From: Planctomycetaceae bacterium
GTDB taxonomy: Bacteria > Planctomycetota > Planctomycetia > Pirellulales > Pirellulaceae
Assembly (NCBI GenBank): GCA_020638975.1
Contig: JACKHN010000007.1
Coordinates: 186,001 to 250,000 of the forward strand
DNA: 64,000 nt
Reading direction: 5' to 3'
This document shows, in pieces, positions 51,334-60,174 of the stretch (position 1 is the first letter of the stretch; each line of letters begins with the position of its first letter). The position numbers were made by a program, and so were the translations under genes. The notes under the pieces were generated by a model. It was not told where the DNA came from. It did not search any database and saw only the letters and a list, made by a program, of their open reading frames with translations.

Positions 51334-53145
51334 GTGGAGTTATTTCAACGCTTACGCTGCCTGATTGTAACGATGTCTCTCGTCACCTTTGAGACCTTTG
51401 TACCATGTCACGCCGAGTCACCAAGTGATTCGATGACTGGCGAAGAATTAGAGCGAGATCAGGTTCGTTTGGGCAATCTCTCTCGAATCTCGATTGCGAT
51501 GCGCAGCTTTGACGACAAACATGGGCACTTTCCTAAAAGAGTCTCACGCTCTCCAAATGGCAAGCCCTTGCTCAGTTGGCGCGTCGCATTGCTTCCGTTT
51601 TTAGGTCATGAAGACCTGCACCGACAATTCCGACACGAGGAGCCGTGGGATAGTGAGCACAATCGTGAACTGGTCCGCCAAATGCCCGATGTCTTTGATG
51701 TCGGAGTCTATTTCGAGAGCGGAAAGGATGCGTCGGATGGATACACACACGCTGTTGTCCCTGTGATGGAAGGTTCCGTGTGGCATGGCGAAGAAGGCCA
51801 AGAACGCACCATTTACGACGTGCAAGATGGATCGGCATACACTTTGGCCGCATTCGTGGCACCAGACGACGCCGCTGTGGTGTGGACGAAACCGGATGAT
51901 CTCGCGATGGCTGTCGAAAGTGTCGGGCACGACATGTTTGGCGGACGGAAATACTGTCTGATCACCACGTTTGATGGGGCCAAATATCGTATCGCAAATT
52001 CAACATCAAATGCAGATCTAAAGGCATTGATCACATTTGATGGGGCAGAAGAGTTGAGTTGGAACAGATTCATGCCATGGCTTAAGGAGAAACACACTAG
52101 CAATCCACCGCGTACGAATAGCGATTGGAGCATGGGACTCGCCGCCAATACGACTGATACCATCTTAGAAAAACGACTTCGGCGAAAACCGGATATCACA
52201 TGGCTCAGCCTTGGCCATACACAAGTAACCGCACATGGACTGCGGCACCTCAAGGGACTGCCGGCAATCAAAGTGGTCTACCTAAATGACAGTCAAGCAA
52301 CGGATATCGGGTTAGAACATCTCGCCGAAGTTTCGACTTTGGAATCGCTCGACCTACGCGATGCTCCCGTGACGGACGTTGGCTTGAGTCGCATTGGAAA
52401 GCTATCGAATCTAAAGAAACTATTTCTCGATCGGACAAGCATTACTGACGATGGATTGTCCGATTTCGGTGTTCTGAAAGCCTTAGAAGATTTGCGGCTC
52501 GACGATACGCGAGTAACCGACGCGGGCCTCGCACATCTACAGGGGCTAACTACTCTAGAAAAGCTTAGCCTCAGCGATACTGACGTGACAGATAGGGGAT
52601 TGGCACATCTCAAACGCTTGACCAACTTGAAGTCGCTCATCCTAACTCGAACGCTGGTAGTTGGGCCGGGGCTTGAGCATCTGCAAGGGATGACGAAGTT
52701 GGAATGGTTGCACCTTGACCAAACGCCAGTGAACGCAGCAAGCTTGGCGCATCTCAAGTCGTTAGAGAGTTTGAAATCGCTAAATGCCCGACTTACGAGC
52801 ATTTCTCAAGAGGCGGCGAGGGAACAAAAGGCTTTATGGCCAGGCAAGTGCTATGTCTCAACGCAACTGCTCGACTGGAACGAGCCAACCAACATGAGTT
52901 ACGCGCTCGACTTAAGATCCGGTGCTACGGCTACTATTCACGAGGGGATTTGGAAATTATATGCGAGGTCGACGGGTTCACTCGCTCTTTTTGACTTATC
53001 CACGGATCTCCGAGAGAGGAACGACGTCGCGACTGATCATCCAGACACGGTAAAGCGACTTCTCGCCAAACTGAGGCAAATGATCTCGATGGGGACACAG
53101 TCCGCCGAAACAAAAGAATGGCTTCGCCACCACTCGCAGCCTTAA
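51334..53145 (+). CDS. DUF1559-type domain fused to leucine-rich repeats
   Basis: A 603-residue protein. After a signal-like N-terminus (VTMSLVTFETFVPCHAESPS) residues 45-230 follow the DUF1559 pattern without its prepilin helix: LSRISIAMRSFDDKHGHFPK, LSWRVALLPFLGHEDLHRQF, and a TWTKPDD-like turn. Residues 285-500 form about nine leucine-rich repeats of 24 residues (TDIGLEHLAEVSTLESLDLR, VTDVGLSRIGKLSNLKKL, ITDDGLSDFGVLKALEDL). The C-terminal 110 residues are not recognised. It is probably a surface or periplasmic binding protein. Start context is poor (GTG 51334 with AAGGAA further upstream). Confidence 0.78.
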   Translation: MELFQRLRCLIVTMSLVTFETFVPCHAESPSDSMTGEELERDQVRLGNLSRISIAMRSFDDKHGHFPKRVSRSPNGKPLLSWRVALLPFLGHEDLHRQFRHEEPWDSEHNRELVRQMPDVFDVGVYFESGKDASDGYTHAVVPVMEGSVWHGEEGQERTIYDVQDGSAYTLAAFVAPDDAAVVWTKPDDLAMAVESVGHDMFGGRKYCLITTFDGAKYRIANSTSNADLKALITFDGAEELSWNRFMPWLKEKHTSNPPRTNSDWSMGLAANTTDTILEKRLRRKPDITWLSLGHTQVTAHGLRHLKGLPAIKVVYLNDSQATDIGLEHLAEVSTLESLDLRDAPVTDVGLSRIGKLSNLKKLFLDRTSITDDGLSDFGVLKALEDLRLDDTRVTDAGLAHLQGLTTLEKLSLSDTDVTDRGLAHLKRLTNLKSLILTRTLVVGPGLEHLQGMTKLEWLHLDQTPVNAASLAHLKSLESLKSLNARLTSISQEAAREQKALWPGKCYVSTQLLDWNEPTNMSYALDLRSGATATIHEGIWKLYARSTGSLALFDLSTDLRERNDVATDHPDTVKRLLAKLRQMISMGTQSAETKEWLRHHSQP

Positions 53146-53179
53146 GAACTGCAACATCCTATACCAACGATGTCGTCTG

Positions 53180-54640
53180 TCAGGTGCCACAGAAAGTGGT
53201 ACGCACGACTTCATCAGGCGATGGCGAAGTTTCGTATTCAGTGGAGTCTATCTGGGTTGTGAAGGGACGCTGCAGGACTTCATTGAGTCGATGAAAGGGT
53301 GAGAAATCGCCCTTATAAGCAGCTGTGATCGCCTCTTCGACTCGATGATTACGGGGGATAAAGACCGGATTCGTTCGGCGCATTACAGCAACGACTCGCT
53401 CGCGGTCGACCACGTGCAATCGTTCTCGCCACGAGTCAAGCCACGCGATGATCGCGTTGGGTTGCTTGAACAGACCTACGACATCATCGTCGTTATCACT
53501 TTCTAGCGACTCAGAAAGACGATGGAACACTAGCGTAAAGTCGGCTTCGCCCTCAGTCATGGCAGCTAGTAACCCTTCGACGAGACTCCAGTCATCCGCG
53601 TCGCCTGCTTCGAGCCCAATCTTGGCTGTGAATCGCCGCTGTAGCTCGCTTCGATGAATGTCCGCGAAGGCGTCGAGTGCTATCTCGGCTGCGGCTACGG
53701 CTTGCTCAGAGTCGTCGTCGAGCAGAGGCAGGAGAGTTTCCGCGAAGCGAGTCAAATTCCAGTGAGCGATGGGCCCTTGATTGGCAAAGGCGTAGCGCCC
53801 TTGGTGATCAATCGAACTGAATGTTTTCGCCGGGTGGTACGTATCCATGAAGGCACACGGGCCATAATCAATCGTCTCGCCCGAGATGGTCATGTTGTCG
53901 GTATTCATCACGCCGTGGATGAAGCCGAGTTGCATCCAGTGGGCGATCAGTTTGGCCTGTCGCTCAATGACTCCTTCGAGCAACGCGAGATACGGATTGT
54001 TGGCGTCCTTCGCGTCAGGATAGTGGCGTTGAATGACGTAGTCGGCAAGAACCTTCAGATTCTCGTGATCCCTGCGAGCGGCGAACCACTGAAAAGTGCC
54101 AATGCGAATGTGTGACTGTGCAACGCGCGTGAAAACGCCGCCGGGCACAATGCCTTCGCGGTGTACGTGGTCACCGCTTGCTACCGCGGCAAGCGCGCGA
54201 GTCGTTGGTACACCGAGTGCAGCCATCGCTTCCGAGATGATGTACTCACGCAAGACAGGGCCCAACGCTGATCGCCCGTCGCCGCGCCGAGAGAATGGGG
54301 TCTGCCCAGATCCTTTCAACTGAATGTCATGGCGAACGCCGTCCTTGCGGACGACTTCACCTAACAATATGGCGCGACCATCGCCGAGTTGTGGTGAAAA
54401 GCCGCCAAACTGGTGTCCCGAGTAAGCCATGGCAATCGGCTCGGAGCCGTCGGCAACTTTATTGCCCGACAGAATCGCAAGGCCCTCCGGAGACTTGAGG
54501 CGAGCGACATCAATCCCTAGGTCTTGTGCCAGATCGTGGTTCAGTCGAATCATTTCCGGCGCGCTGACTGGCGTCGGTTTAATCGGTGCAAAAAATTCGT
54601 TGGGTAAGCGAGCGTAGCTGTTGTCGAAGCGGAAGGGCAT
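53180..54640 (-). CDS. selO: SelO (YdiU) family protein adenylyltransferase
   Basis: A 486-residue pseudokinase-fold enzyme that transfers AMP to protein hydroxyl groups (AMPylation), linked to redox stress. The family run is complete: AYSGHQFGGFSPQLGDGRAI, LKGSGQTPFSRRGDGRSALG, LREYIISEAMAALGVPTTRA, IQRHYPDAK, HGVMNTDNMTISGETIDYGP, and the C-terminal NPVFIPRNHRVEEAI. Start ATG 54640. It is divergent from nothing; glpK lies upstream on the same strand 64 bp away, with separate function. The C-terminal selenocysteine/cysteine motif of some SelO proteins is represented by TTFCGT at the end. Confidence 0.95.
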   Translation of the reverse strand: MPFRFDNSYARLPNEFFAPIKPTPVSAPEMIRLNHDLAQDLGIDVARLKSPEGLAILSGNKVADGSEPIAMAYSGHQFGGFSPQLGDGRAILLGEVVRKDGVRHDIQLKGSGQTPFSRRGDGRSALGPVLREYIISEAMAALGVPTTRALAAVASGDHVHREGIVPGGVFTRVAQSHIRIGTFQWFAARRDHENLKVLADYVIQRHYPDAKDANNPYLALLEGVIERQAKLIAHWMQLGFIHGVMNTDNMTISGETIDYGPCAFMDTYHPAKTFSSIDHQGRYAFANQGPIAHWNLTRFAETLLPLLDDDSEQAVAAAEIALDAFADIHRSELQRRFTAKIGLEAGDADDWSLVEGLLAAMTEGEADFTLVFHRLSESLESDNDDDVVGLFKQPNAIIAWLDSWRERLHVVDRERVVAVMRRTNPVFIPRNHRVEEAITAAYKGDFSPFHRLNEVLQRPFTTQIDSTEYETSPSPDEVVRTTFCGT

Positions 54641-54704
54641 GAGAAACCGATCTCAGACGATGGGCAAAAAGCTGCGTGTGGTTCAATTGCGTAACATGGA
54701 AGCA

Positions 54705-56201
54705 CTAATCGTGACTATCCCAATCGAGTGTCCTCGACACGGCTGTCTTCCAGCGAGCACACCGTTTGTCTCGATCGGGCTCCTGCATCGCAGGTTGAAA
54801 CTCGCGGTCGATTGCCCAATTCTTGGTGACGTCGGACGTATCGTTCCAATAACCGACCGCTAAGCCCGCTAAGTAGGCAGCGCCAAGTGCTGTCGTCTCG
54901 GCAACCACGGGCCGCTGTACCGCGACATTCAGGATATCGGATTGAAATTGCATCAGGGCGTTGTTCACCGAGGCTCCGCCGTCGACCTTCAACATCGACA
55001 ACGCGACGCCGGAATCACGCTGCATGGCGTCGATCAAGTCGCGAGTCTGAAATGCCATGGATTCCAACGCAGCGCGAGCAAGGTGCCCAGAGTTAGTGCC
55101 GCGCGTTAGCCCAAAGATCGTGCCACGTGCGTAGGCGTCCCAGTATGGAGCACCGAGTCCGACGAAGGCCGGCACGATCACCACTCCATCCGAGTCATTC
55201 ACCGAAGCCGCCAACTGTTCGACTTCACCCGACTCCTTAATCAAGCCGAGGCCATCGCGGAGCCACTGCACGACCGCGCCCGCGACGAACACCGATCCTT
55301 CGAGACAATAAGTGATTTCGCCATTCAAACCCCATCCGATAGTCGTCAGCAGGTTGTTTTGTGATGCGACTGCTTGCTTCCCCGTGTTCATGAGTAGGAA
55401 ACAACCAGTTCCGTAAGTGTTTTTTGCACTTCCAACTTCGAAACAAGCTTGGCCGAATGTCGCGGCTTGTTGATCGCCGGCAGCACCGGCAATTGGAATC
55501 GAAGTCCCAAACCATTCAGGCGACGTTTCGCCGTAAACCTCACTCGAGGAACGTGCTTCCGGCAACATGGCTCGCGGAATGTCCAAGATGCGCAATAGAT
55601 CCTCGTCCCATTCTAGGGTGTGGATATTAAACAAGAGTGTCCGGCTGGCGTTGCTATAGTCAGTGACATGCTGCTTGCCGCCCGTTAGTCGCCAAATTAG
55701 GAAGGAATCGACCGTGCCGAATAGGATCTCACCACGTTCTGCACGGGCACGGAGTCCTTCGTGTGCGTCGAGCAGGTGTTTGATCTTCGTGCCGGAGAAA
55801 TAGGCATCGACCACAAGTCCCGTTTTTTCACGGAACAACTCGGCGTGACCTTCGGCCTTCAGTCGGTCGCAGATGCCCGCACTAATGCGACTTTGCCACA
55901 CGATCGCGTTGCAAACGGGGCGGCCTGAATCTCGTTCCCAAAGGACGGTGGTCTCGCGTTGGTTCGCGATACCAATCGCGGCGACGTCAGCAGCAGTTAT
56001 TGAGGCCTTCGAGAGACTTTCGTGTGCTACCGCAATTTGCGATTCCCAAATCGCCTCAGGATCATGCTCGACATGGCCGGGGCTAGGCAGAATCTGCGGG
56101 AACTCTTGCTGCGCGACAGAGACGATCTCGCCGTCATGCGAAAAGACAATCGCTCGACTCGATGTGGTTCCCTGATCCAATGCCAACACATATTTAGACA
56201 T
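54705..56201 (-). CDS. glpK: Glycerol kinase GlpK
   Basis: A 498-residue kinase of the FGGY family: ATP-dependent phosphorylation of glycerol to sn-glycerol 3-phosphate. Motifs seen are LALDQGTTSSRAIVFSHDGE, IANQRETTVLWERDSGRP, VWQSRISAGICDRLKAEG, the FGGY signatures GWGLNGEITYCLEGSVFVAG and VDGGASVNNALMQFQSDIL, and the catalytic Asp region DAYFSGTKIKHLLD. I chose ATG 56201, where homology begins; the frame extends to 56273 through unrelated codons. No glpF or glpD is adjacent. Confidence 0.96.
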   Translation of the reverse strand: MSKYVLALDQGTTSSRAIVFSHDGEIVSVAQQEFPQILPSPGHVEHDPEAIWESQIAVAHESLSKASITAADVAAIGIANQRETTVLWERDSGRPVCNAIVWQSRISAGICDRLKAEGHAELFREKTGLVVDAYFSGTKIKHLLDAHEGLRARAERGEILFGTVDSFLIWRLTGGKQHVTDYSNASRTLLFNIHTLEWDEDLLRILDIPRAMLPEARSSSEVYGETSPEWFGTSIPIAGAAGDQQAATFGQACFEVGSAKNTYGTGCFLLMNTGKQAVASQNNLLTTIGWGLNGEITYCLEGSVFVAGAVVQWLRDGLGLIKESGEVEQLAASVNDSDGVVIVPAFVGLGAPYWDAYARGTIFGLTRGTNSGHLARAALESMAFQTRDLIDAMQRDSGVALSMLKVDGGASVNNALMQFQSDILNVAVQRPVVAETTALGAAYLAGLAVGYWNDTSDVTKNWAIDREFQPAMQEPDRDKRCARWKTAVSRTLDWDSHD

Positions 56202-56244
56202 GAGCCGATTCCCGCATCTTTGTTTAGAACAACTCTTAAAATGC

Positions 56245-56319
56245 GAGCCGACGGCGGTAGCCGACGGCCTCAACCTGGGATACGGATCCTGTAGGGCCCG
56301 CGGCTAGCGCCGTCGGCTC
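56245..56319. repeat. Inverted repeat of 19-bp arms in the glpK leader
   Basis: Arms 56245-56263 and 56301-56319 are reverse complements with one mismatch (GAGCCGACGGCGGTAGCCG type). No T-run follows. It resembles a dispersed planctomycete palindrome; a role in glpK expression is possible only from position. Confidence 0.8.
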
Positions 56320-56403
56320 ACAGGAATCACTCCATGACATTTCAAGACACTTTCACGATGAAACTCTTGGCAGCAACAAAATAAATCGCTGACTAAGCAC
56401 CGC

Positions 56404-56482
56404 CCAAACAATAAGTGGGATAGGCTTCTAGCCTGTCATGACTGAATTGACAGGCTGGAAGCCTATCCCACTTATTGTTTGG
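56404..56482. repeat. Inverted repeat of 35-bp arms
   Basis: Arms 56404-56438 and 56448-56482 are complementary with a single mismatch around a 9-base loop. The arm core is GTGGGATAGGCTT followed by AGCCTGTCA. It lies about 100 bp after the stop of the HEAT/TPR gene and before glpK. Perfect enough to be recent; possibly a mobile palindrome, possibly a terminator for the upstream gene. Confidence 0.9.
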
Positions 56483-56581
56483 CCGATGCTAAGCCGCAGC
56501 GGATTGTAGCAGACGGTGCGGTGAATCGCGACCAATCGAGGTGGCTTCGCATCACGCCGGCATCGGGAATTGCCGACTGTG

Positions 56582-57244
56582 CTATCGTCCTTCGAGTGCA
56601 CGCTCAAGATAGGTGACCTGAGCACGAACGTCTTCGAGCCCGGGATTCAACTTTAGTGCGCGACGAAAGCAGTCAAGCGCGGGCTGAGGCTCGTTCAACT
56701 CGAGATAACAGTGCCCCATGCCAACCGCCGAGGCGAAGTGATAAGGATTCAATTCGAGCGTCTGAAAACAATCGTTCGCGGAATCATCGAAACGCCCGCG
56801 TTGAAAGTGCGCGATCGCTCGTTGGCTCCACGCTTCCGCGAAGAAAGGCGCTTCGTCGATCAGTTCGCTCGCCACCTTCGTTGCTGCCGCTGCTTGCTCG
56901 GCATTGTTCAGTCGAATGATGACTTGCAGCGTCTGCCGCTGCGTTTCACTTCCGTCGCGATACCACAACTCGCGGATGCTGTTCTCCGCCAGCATACGGA
57001 CGCCGCGATCCTGATCACTCAGTCGACGCCCCATCACATCGTTCGAGCGATAGTCGCCGAGAAACCCTAACGCCATTGTGGCGGCTCGGCGTGAAGTCCG
57101 TTGGCCAAACTCGGCCAATCGTTCCAGCGTCCCGATGGTGTACGATCCGGCGACTGCTGTGATGAAGGTCGCCGAATCCTCATGGTTGAGGTATCGTTGG
57201 TACAATGTATCGAGGCTAGGTTGCCGCGGTGTCGGAGCGCCCAC
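56582..57244 (-). CDS. HEAT- and TPR-repeat protein
   Basis: A 220-residue soluble protein with GTG start. Residues 25-95 resemble HEAT repeats (LAEFGQRTSRRAATMALGFL, VRMLAENSIRELW) and residues 110-215 contain about three TPR units (FFAEAWSQRAIAHFQRGRF, HFASAVGMGHCYLELNE, QPALDCFRRALKLNPGLED). No signal peptide or enzyme motif is visible, so it is probably a scaffold for protein contacts. Partner unknown. It is divergent from the STN-like gene, with about 180 bp between the starts. Confidence 0.8.
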   Translation of the reverse strand: MGAPTPRQPSLDTLYQRYLNHEDSATFITAVAGSYTIGTLERLAEFGQRTSRRAATMALGFLGDYRSNDVMGRRLSDQDRGVRMLAENSIRELWYRDGSETQRQTLQVIIRLNNAEQAAAATKVASELIDEAPFFAEAWSQRAIAHFQRGRFDDSANDCFQTLELNPYHFASAVGMGHCYLELNEPQPALDCFRRALKLNPGLEDVRAQVTYLERALEGR

Positions 57245-57422
57245 GAAAAACTCCCATCGAGATTAGCGATCACGGTGTCAGGCACAAGTTGCTGCACTAG
57301 TTCGAATGTAATCGGACGCCTTGGCCGACACAACAATCGCGCACGATTGCGGCACAAGAATGCTTCATTTGGTAAAACTTTCGGTTCGGGTAAGGCTTTC
57401 CGATTGACATCGAGGAGTGAAC

Positions 57423-58568
57423 GTGTTGGCATTTTGGAAATCTAGATCCATGCTCCGCGACTACCTGCCATTTGTTTGGACAAGCTGCACAGTCTTGCTA
57501 GCGAGTTGTCCGCAGTTCTGCGGCGCCGCCGATGTAGATGCCAGTTGGAGAACGGGCCAGGACTTTCGCCGCCAATTGGATTCCGCAATCGGCTTTCAAT
57601 GGGAATCGAGCCCGATTCGCCAAGGGCTGACTGGCCTATCTGCGAATCAACGCGTCGCGATCTGGCTGGATCGCCGAGTTGATCCAGATCATCAGGTCGA
57701 CCTCGTAGTGCGCGACGCAACACTGGACGAGGCGTTACAGCGCGTGGGAAGTGCGATTGGCGGTGGAGTCAGCTACGTCGACTCGGTCGCGTACCTCGGC
57801 TCGCAACCCGTGACCGAGAAGCTTGCGACGCTTGCCGCGTTACGCCGCGATGAAGTCAAGCAACTACCGCCAGCGGCAAGAACTCGCTTCTCAACCTCGG
57901 AAGCATGGAAATGGGACGCGCTCGCGACGCCGCGCGAGTTGCTGCAACAACTCGCCAAGACGGCCAATGCCAAAGTCATCAACATCGAGCAGATCCCTCA
58001 CGACCTCTGGCCCACTGGCGACCTGCCGGCGATGCCTTTAACGGATCAAATGAGTCTGTTGTTGGCGGGATTTGATTTAACGTTCGACATTGCTCGTGAT
58101 GGGTCGGCGATTCGCTTGACGCCAATGCCGATGGATGCTTCTATTGAACGCAGCTATTCACCACGCGGTACGCTGAACGCTGCGGCATCGACGATCGCCG
58201 AAGCATTTCCCGGCGTCACCATCAAAAAGTCGGGAGCACGGCTCGCAATCGTCGGCAAGTTTGAAGAACACGAACTCATTGATCGATTGATTCGAGGAGA
58301 AGCGGTCCGCCGCGTTGAAACGACGCCTGGCATCAAACGGTTCGATTTGCGCGTCGAGAATCAGCAGATCGGTGCGATCATCAAAGCGGTCGCCGACCGC
58401 GAGTCGTTACAACTCAAGATGGACATCGCAAGCCAAGCCAAATTGCAGCAACGGATCTCACTCGACGTTAAGCAACTGACGCTCGAAGAGCTGATCAGCC
58501 AAGCGCTCCTGTCAACGGGCGTCTTGCATCAGATCGATGGCGGTGTATTGGAGTTGAGTGCTCCGTAG
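57423..58568 (+). CDS. Exported protein with STN-like repeats, secretin-related
   Basis: A 381-residue protein with signal peptide (WTSCTVLLASCPQFCGAADV). Three stretches resemble the STN/secretin N-domain fold, alternating short strands and helices. They are RVAIWLDRRVDPDHQVDLVV with DATLDEALQRVGSAI; FEEHELIDRLIRGEAVRRVE; and RFDLRVENQQIGAIIKAVAD with LTLEELISQALLSTGVLHQI. No secretin barrel follows. Such domains usually bind partners in the periplasm. I placed the start at GTG 57423, five bases after GAGGAG; ATG 57450 is possible. Function unknown. Confidence 0.72.
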   Translation: MLAFWKSRSMLRDYLPFVWTSCTVLLASCPQFCGAADVDASWRTGQDFRRQLDSAIGFQWESSPIRQGLTGLSANQRVAIWLDRRVDPDHQVDLVVRDATLDEALQRVGSAIGGGVSYVDSVAYLGSQPVTEKLATLAALRRDEVKQLPPAARTRFSTSEAWKWDALATPRELLQQLAKTANAKVINIEQIPHDLWPTGDLPAMPLTDQMSLLLAGFDLTFDIARDGSAIRLTPMPMDASIERSYSPRGTLNAAASTIAEAFPGVTIKKSGARLAIVGKFEEHELIDRLIRGEAVRRVETTPGIKRFDLRVENQQIGAIIKAVADRESLQLKMDIASQAKLQQRISLDVKQLTLEELISQALLSTGVLHQIDGGVLELSAP

Positions 58569-59250
58569 AGTCTGCTCCACTCGACGGACCTGGACGTCCG
58601 GCGTACCAAAGCTCGTTGTTGACTTGCTCCACGCGAGCGAACCTTCGTGCTAGCGTTTATCGCAGGAAATTCTTACTTTTTTTGCATTTTTTCGAGGCTG
58701 CGGAGATGCAAGAAAACATTCAGTCTGCGTGTCGTGCCTTCGACTTTAGCAAGGAATTATCAGGCGCAAAATCGTGTTGACCAGGAACTCGTCGTGGATA
58801 TGTTTGGAGAACATCAAGAACACTTCTTGAAACGGCTCTAAACCAAGCGATGAAGAGGCTGCGACGTGAATGAATTCACGCGGAACGGCCCCACCTATCG
58901 AGTTTCCTAAGAATTGACGTCTGTCCGTTATCTCGCCAATGTGGGGAAACAATGGATCAGTCTGCGGCCACCGACTGCTCCAGCCACCTCCAGTTCCGGG
59001 GGTGGCGTTTTCCCGGCGAGTACGCGGGATGTGTACTCGCGCGAGCCGCAGAGGAGTTGTCCTTAGCAACGCTCTCTGCGAGCAGTCGGCCCGCTGGGGC
59101 GCAAGGATGTGCCCTGGGTCGCTTGCTTTAATCACTCCAATCGCTCATGCTCATGGCCGTTGCTGTTTCGTCGGCACGGCAATTCCCCCAGAGTTTGCCC
59201 CGGGGCGATTAACCGCCGGTCCTCCCTCAAGTTAAAGATCTGCATCCACC
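58569..59250. other. 682-bp leader region of rsmH
   Basis: No protein gene is convincing here; mraZ, which often precedes rsmH, is absent. The region holds the structured RNA candidate at 58971-59089. No clear terminator or promoter could be set. Confidence 0.6.
58971..59089 (+). ncRNA. Candidate structured RNA (four-way junction) upstream of rsmH
   Basis: A 119-nt segment folds almost completely into helices. A 10-bp closing stem pairs 58971-58980 with 59080-59089 exactly. Inside are three hairpins: 58983-58988 with 59001-59006 (6 bp), 59016-59023 with 59033-59040 (8 bp, 9-base loop), and 59048-59053 with 59074-59079 (6 bp), the last extended by GTTG/CAAC (59056-59059, 59067-59070). It ends 161 bp before rsmH. 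The strand is unknown from pairing alone; plus is assumed from the gene. It does not match the sequence motifs of tmRNA, RNase P RNA or 6S RNA that I could recall. Confidence 0.45.
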
Positions 59251-60138
59251 ATGGCCGCGTCTGAGACCGTTCATGTTCCCGTTCTTCCCAACGAGATCCT
59301 GGAGTGGCTTGATCCTCAACCTGGCAAGATCATCGTCGACGGAACGCTAGGCGGTGGGGGCCACAGCCGACTGCTCGCCGAACGGCTTGAAGGCCAGGGG
59401 CAGATCATCGGCATTGACCGCGATCCCGAAGCCGTTCAGCGCACCGCCGAGATACTCATAGACGTTCCCGTCACCTGCGTGCATGGGAGTTATGCCGATC
59501 TGCCAGGAGTTCTTGATGAACTGGGAGTCGAACAAGTCGACGGAGTACTGCTTGATTTGGGACTTTCCAGCGATCAGCTCGCCGATCAAGATCGTGGATT
59601 CAGCTTTACGGTTGACGGGCCTTTGGACCTTCGCTTTGATCCCACCCAAGGCGAGCCGGCATCGCGGTTGCTCGATCGGCTGAGCGCCGACCATCTTGCC
59701 AATATCATTTTTGAGTATGGCGAGGAGCGATATAGTCGTCGCATTGCCAGAGCCATTGTCGAAGCACGCCGCGGCAATCCGATCCAGACAGCGGGCCAGC
59801 TAGCAGACCTGGTCAGGCGGTGTGTCCCCCGTTCTGGAAACACGAAACTTGATCCAGCCACCCGAACCTTCCAGGCTTTACGGATCGCTGTCAACGATGA
59901 GCTGAAGATCCTGGATCAGATGCTCGCCAGATTGCCGGATTGCGTGCGACCTGGAGGACGGATCGCAATCATTAGCTTCCACTCCCTGGAGGATCGTCGG
60001 GTAAAAGTTGCATTTCGGCAGGATCAACGTTACGTGATCTTGACGAAAAAGCCGATTCGACCTAATGAATCAGAGATCCAACGCAACCCGCGCAGCCGCA
60101 GCGCCAAGTTGCGTGTAGCAGAGCGGGCACCCCGCTAG
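59251..60138 (+). CDS. rsmH: 16S rRNA m4C1402 methyltransferase RsmH (MraW)
   Basis: A 295-residue SAM-dependent enzyme that N4-methylates C1402 of 16S rRNA in the ribosomal P site. The hallmarks are VHVPVLPNEILEWL, VDGTLGGGGHSRLL (motif I), DRDPEAVQ, GVLLDLGLSSDQLADQDRGF, RTFQALRIAVNDEL and GRIAIISFHSLEDRRVK. In most bacteria rsmH heads the division/cell-wall cluster after mraZ. Here neither mraZ nor ftsL is seen; a LysM protein gene follows, consistent with the reduced division cluster of Planctomycetes. The leader contains a candidate structured RNA. Confidence 0.97.
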   Translation: MAASETVHVPVLPNEILEWLDPQPGKIIVDGTLGGGGHSRLLAERLEGQGQIIGIDRDPEAVQRTAEILIDVPVTCVHGSYADLPGVLDELGVEQVDGVLLDLGLSSDQLADQDRGFSFTVDGPLDLRFDPTQGEPASRLLDRLSADHLANIIFEYGEERYSRRIARAIVEARRGNPIQTAGQLADLVRRCVPRSGNTKLDPATRTFQALRIAVNDELKILDQMLARLPDCVRPGGRIAIISFHSLEDRRVKVAFRQDQRYVILTKKPIRPNESEIQRNPRSRSAKLRVAERAPR

Positions 60139-60174
60139 CACATGGACGTCGCAATTGCCTCAGGGAGGGGCTGG

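Larger units (their letters stand above)
56202..56581. other. 380-bp region before glpK with two hairpins
   Basis: No gene. Two separate inverted repeats lie here (56245-56319 and 56404-56482). The one nearer glpK begins 44 bp upstream of the glpK start codon, so it would be in the leader or promoter. Confidence 0.6.
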
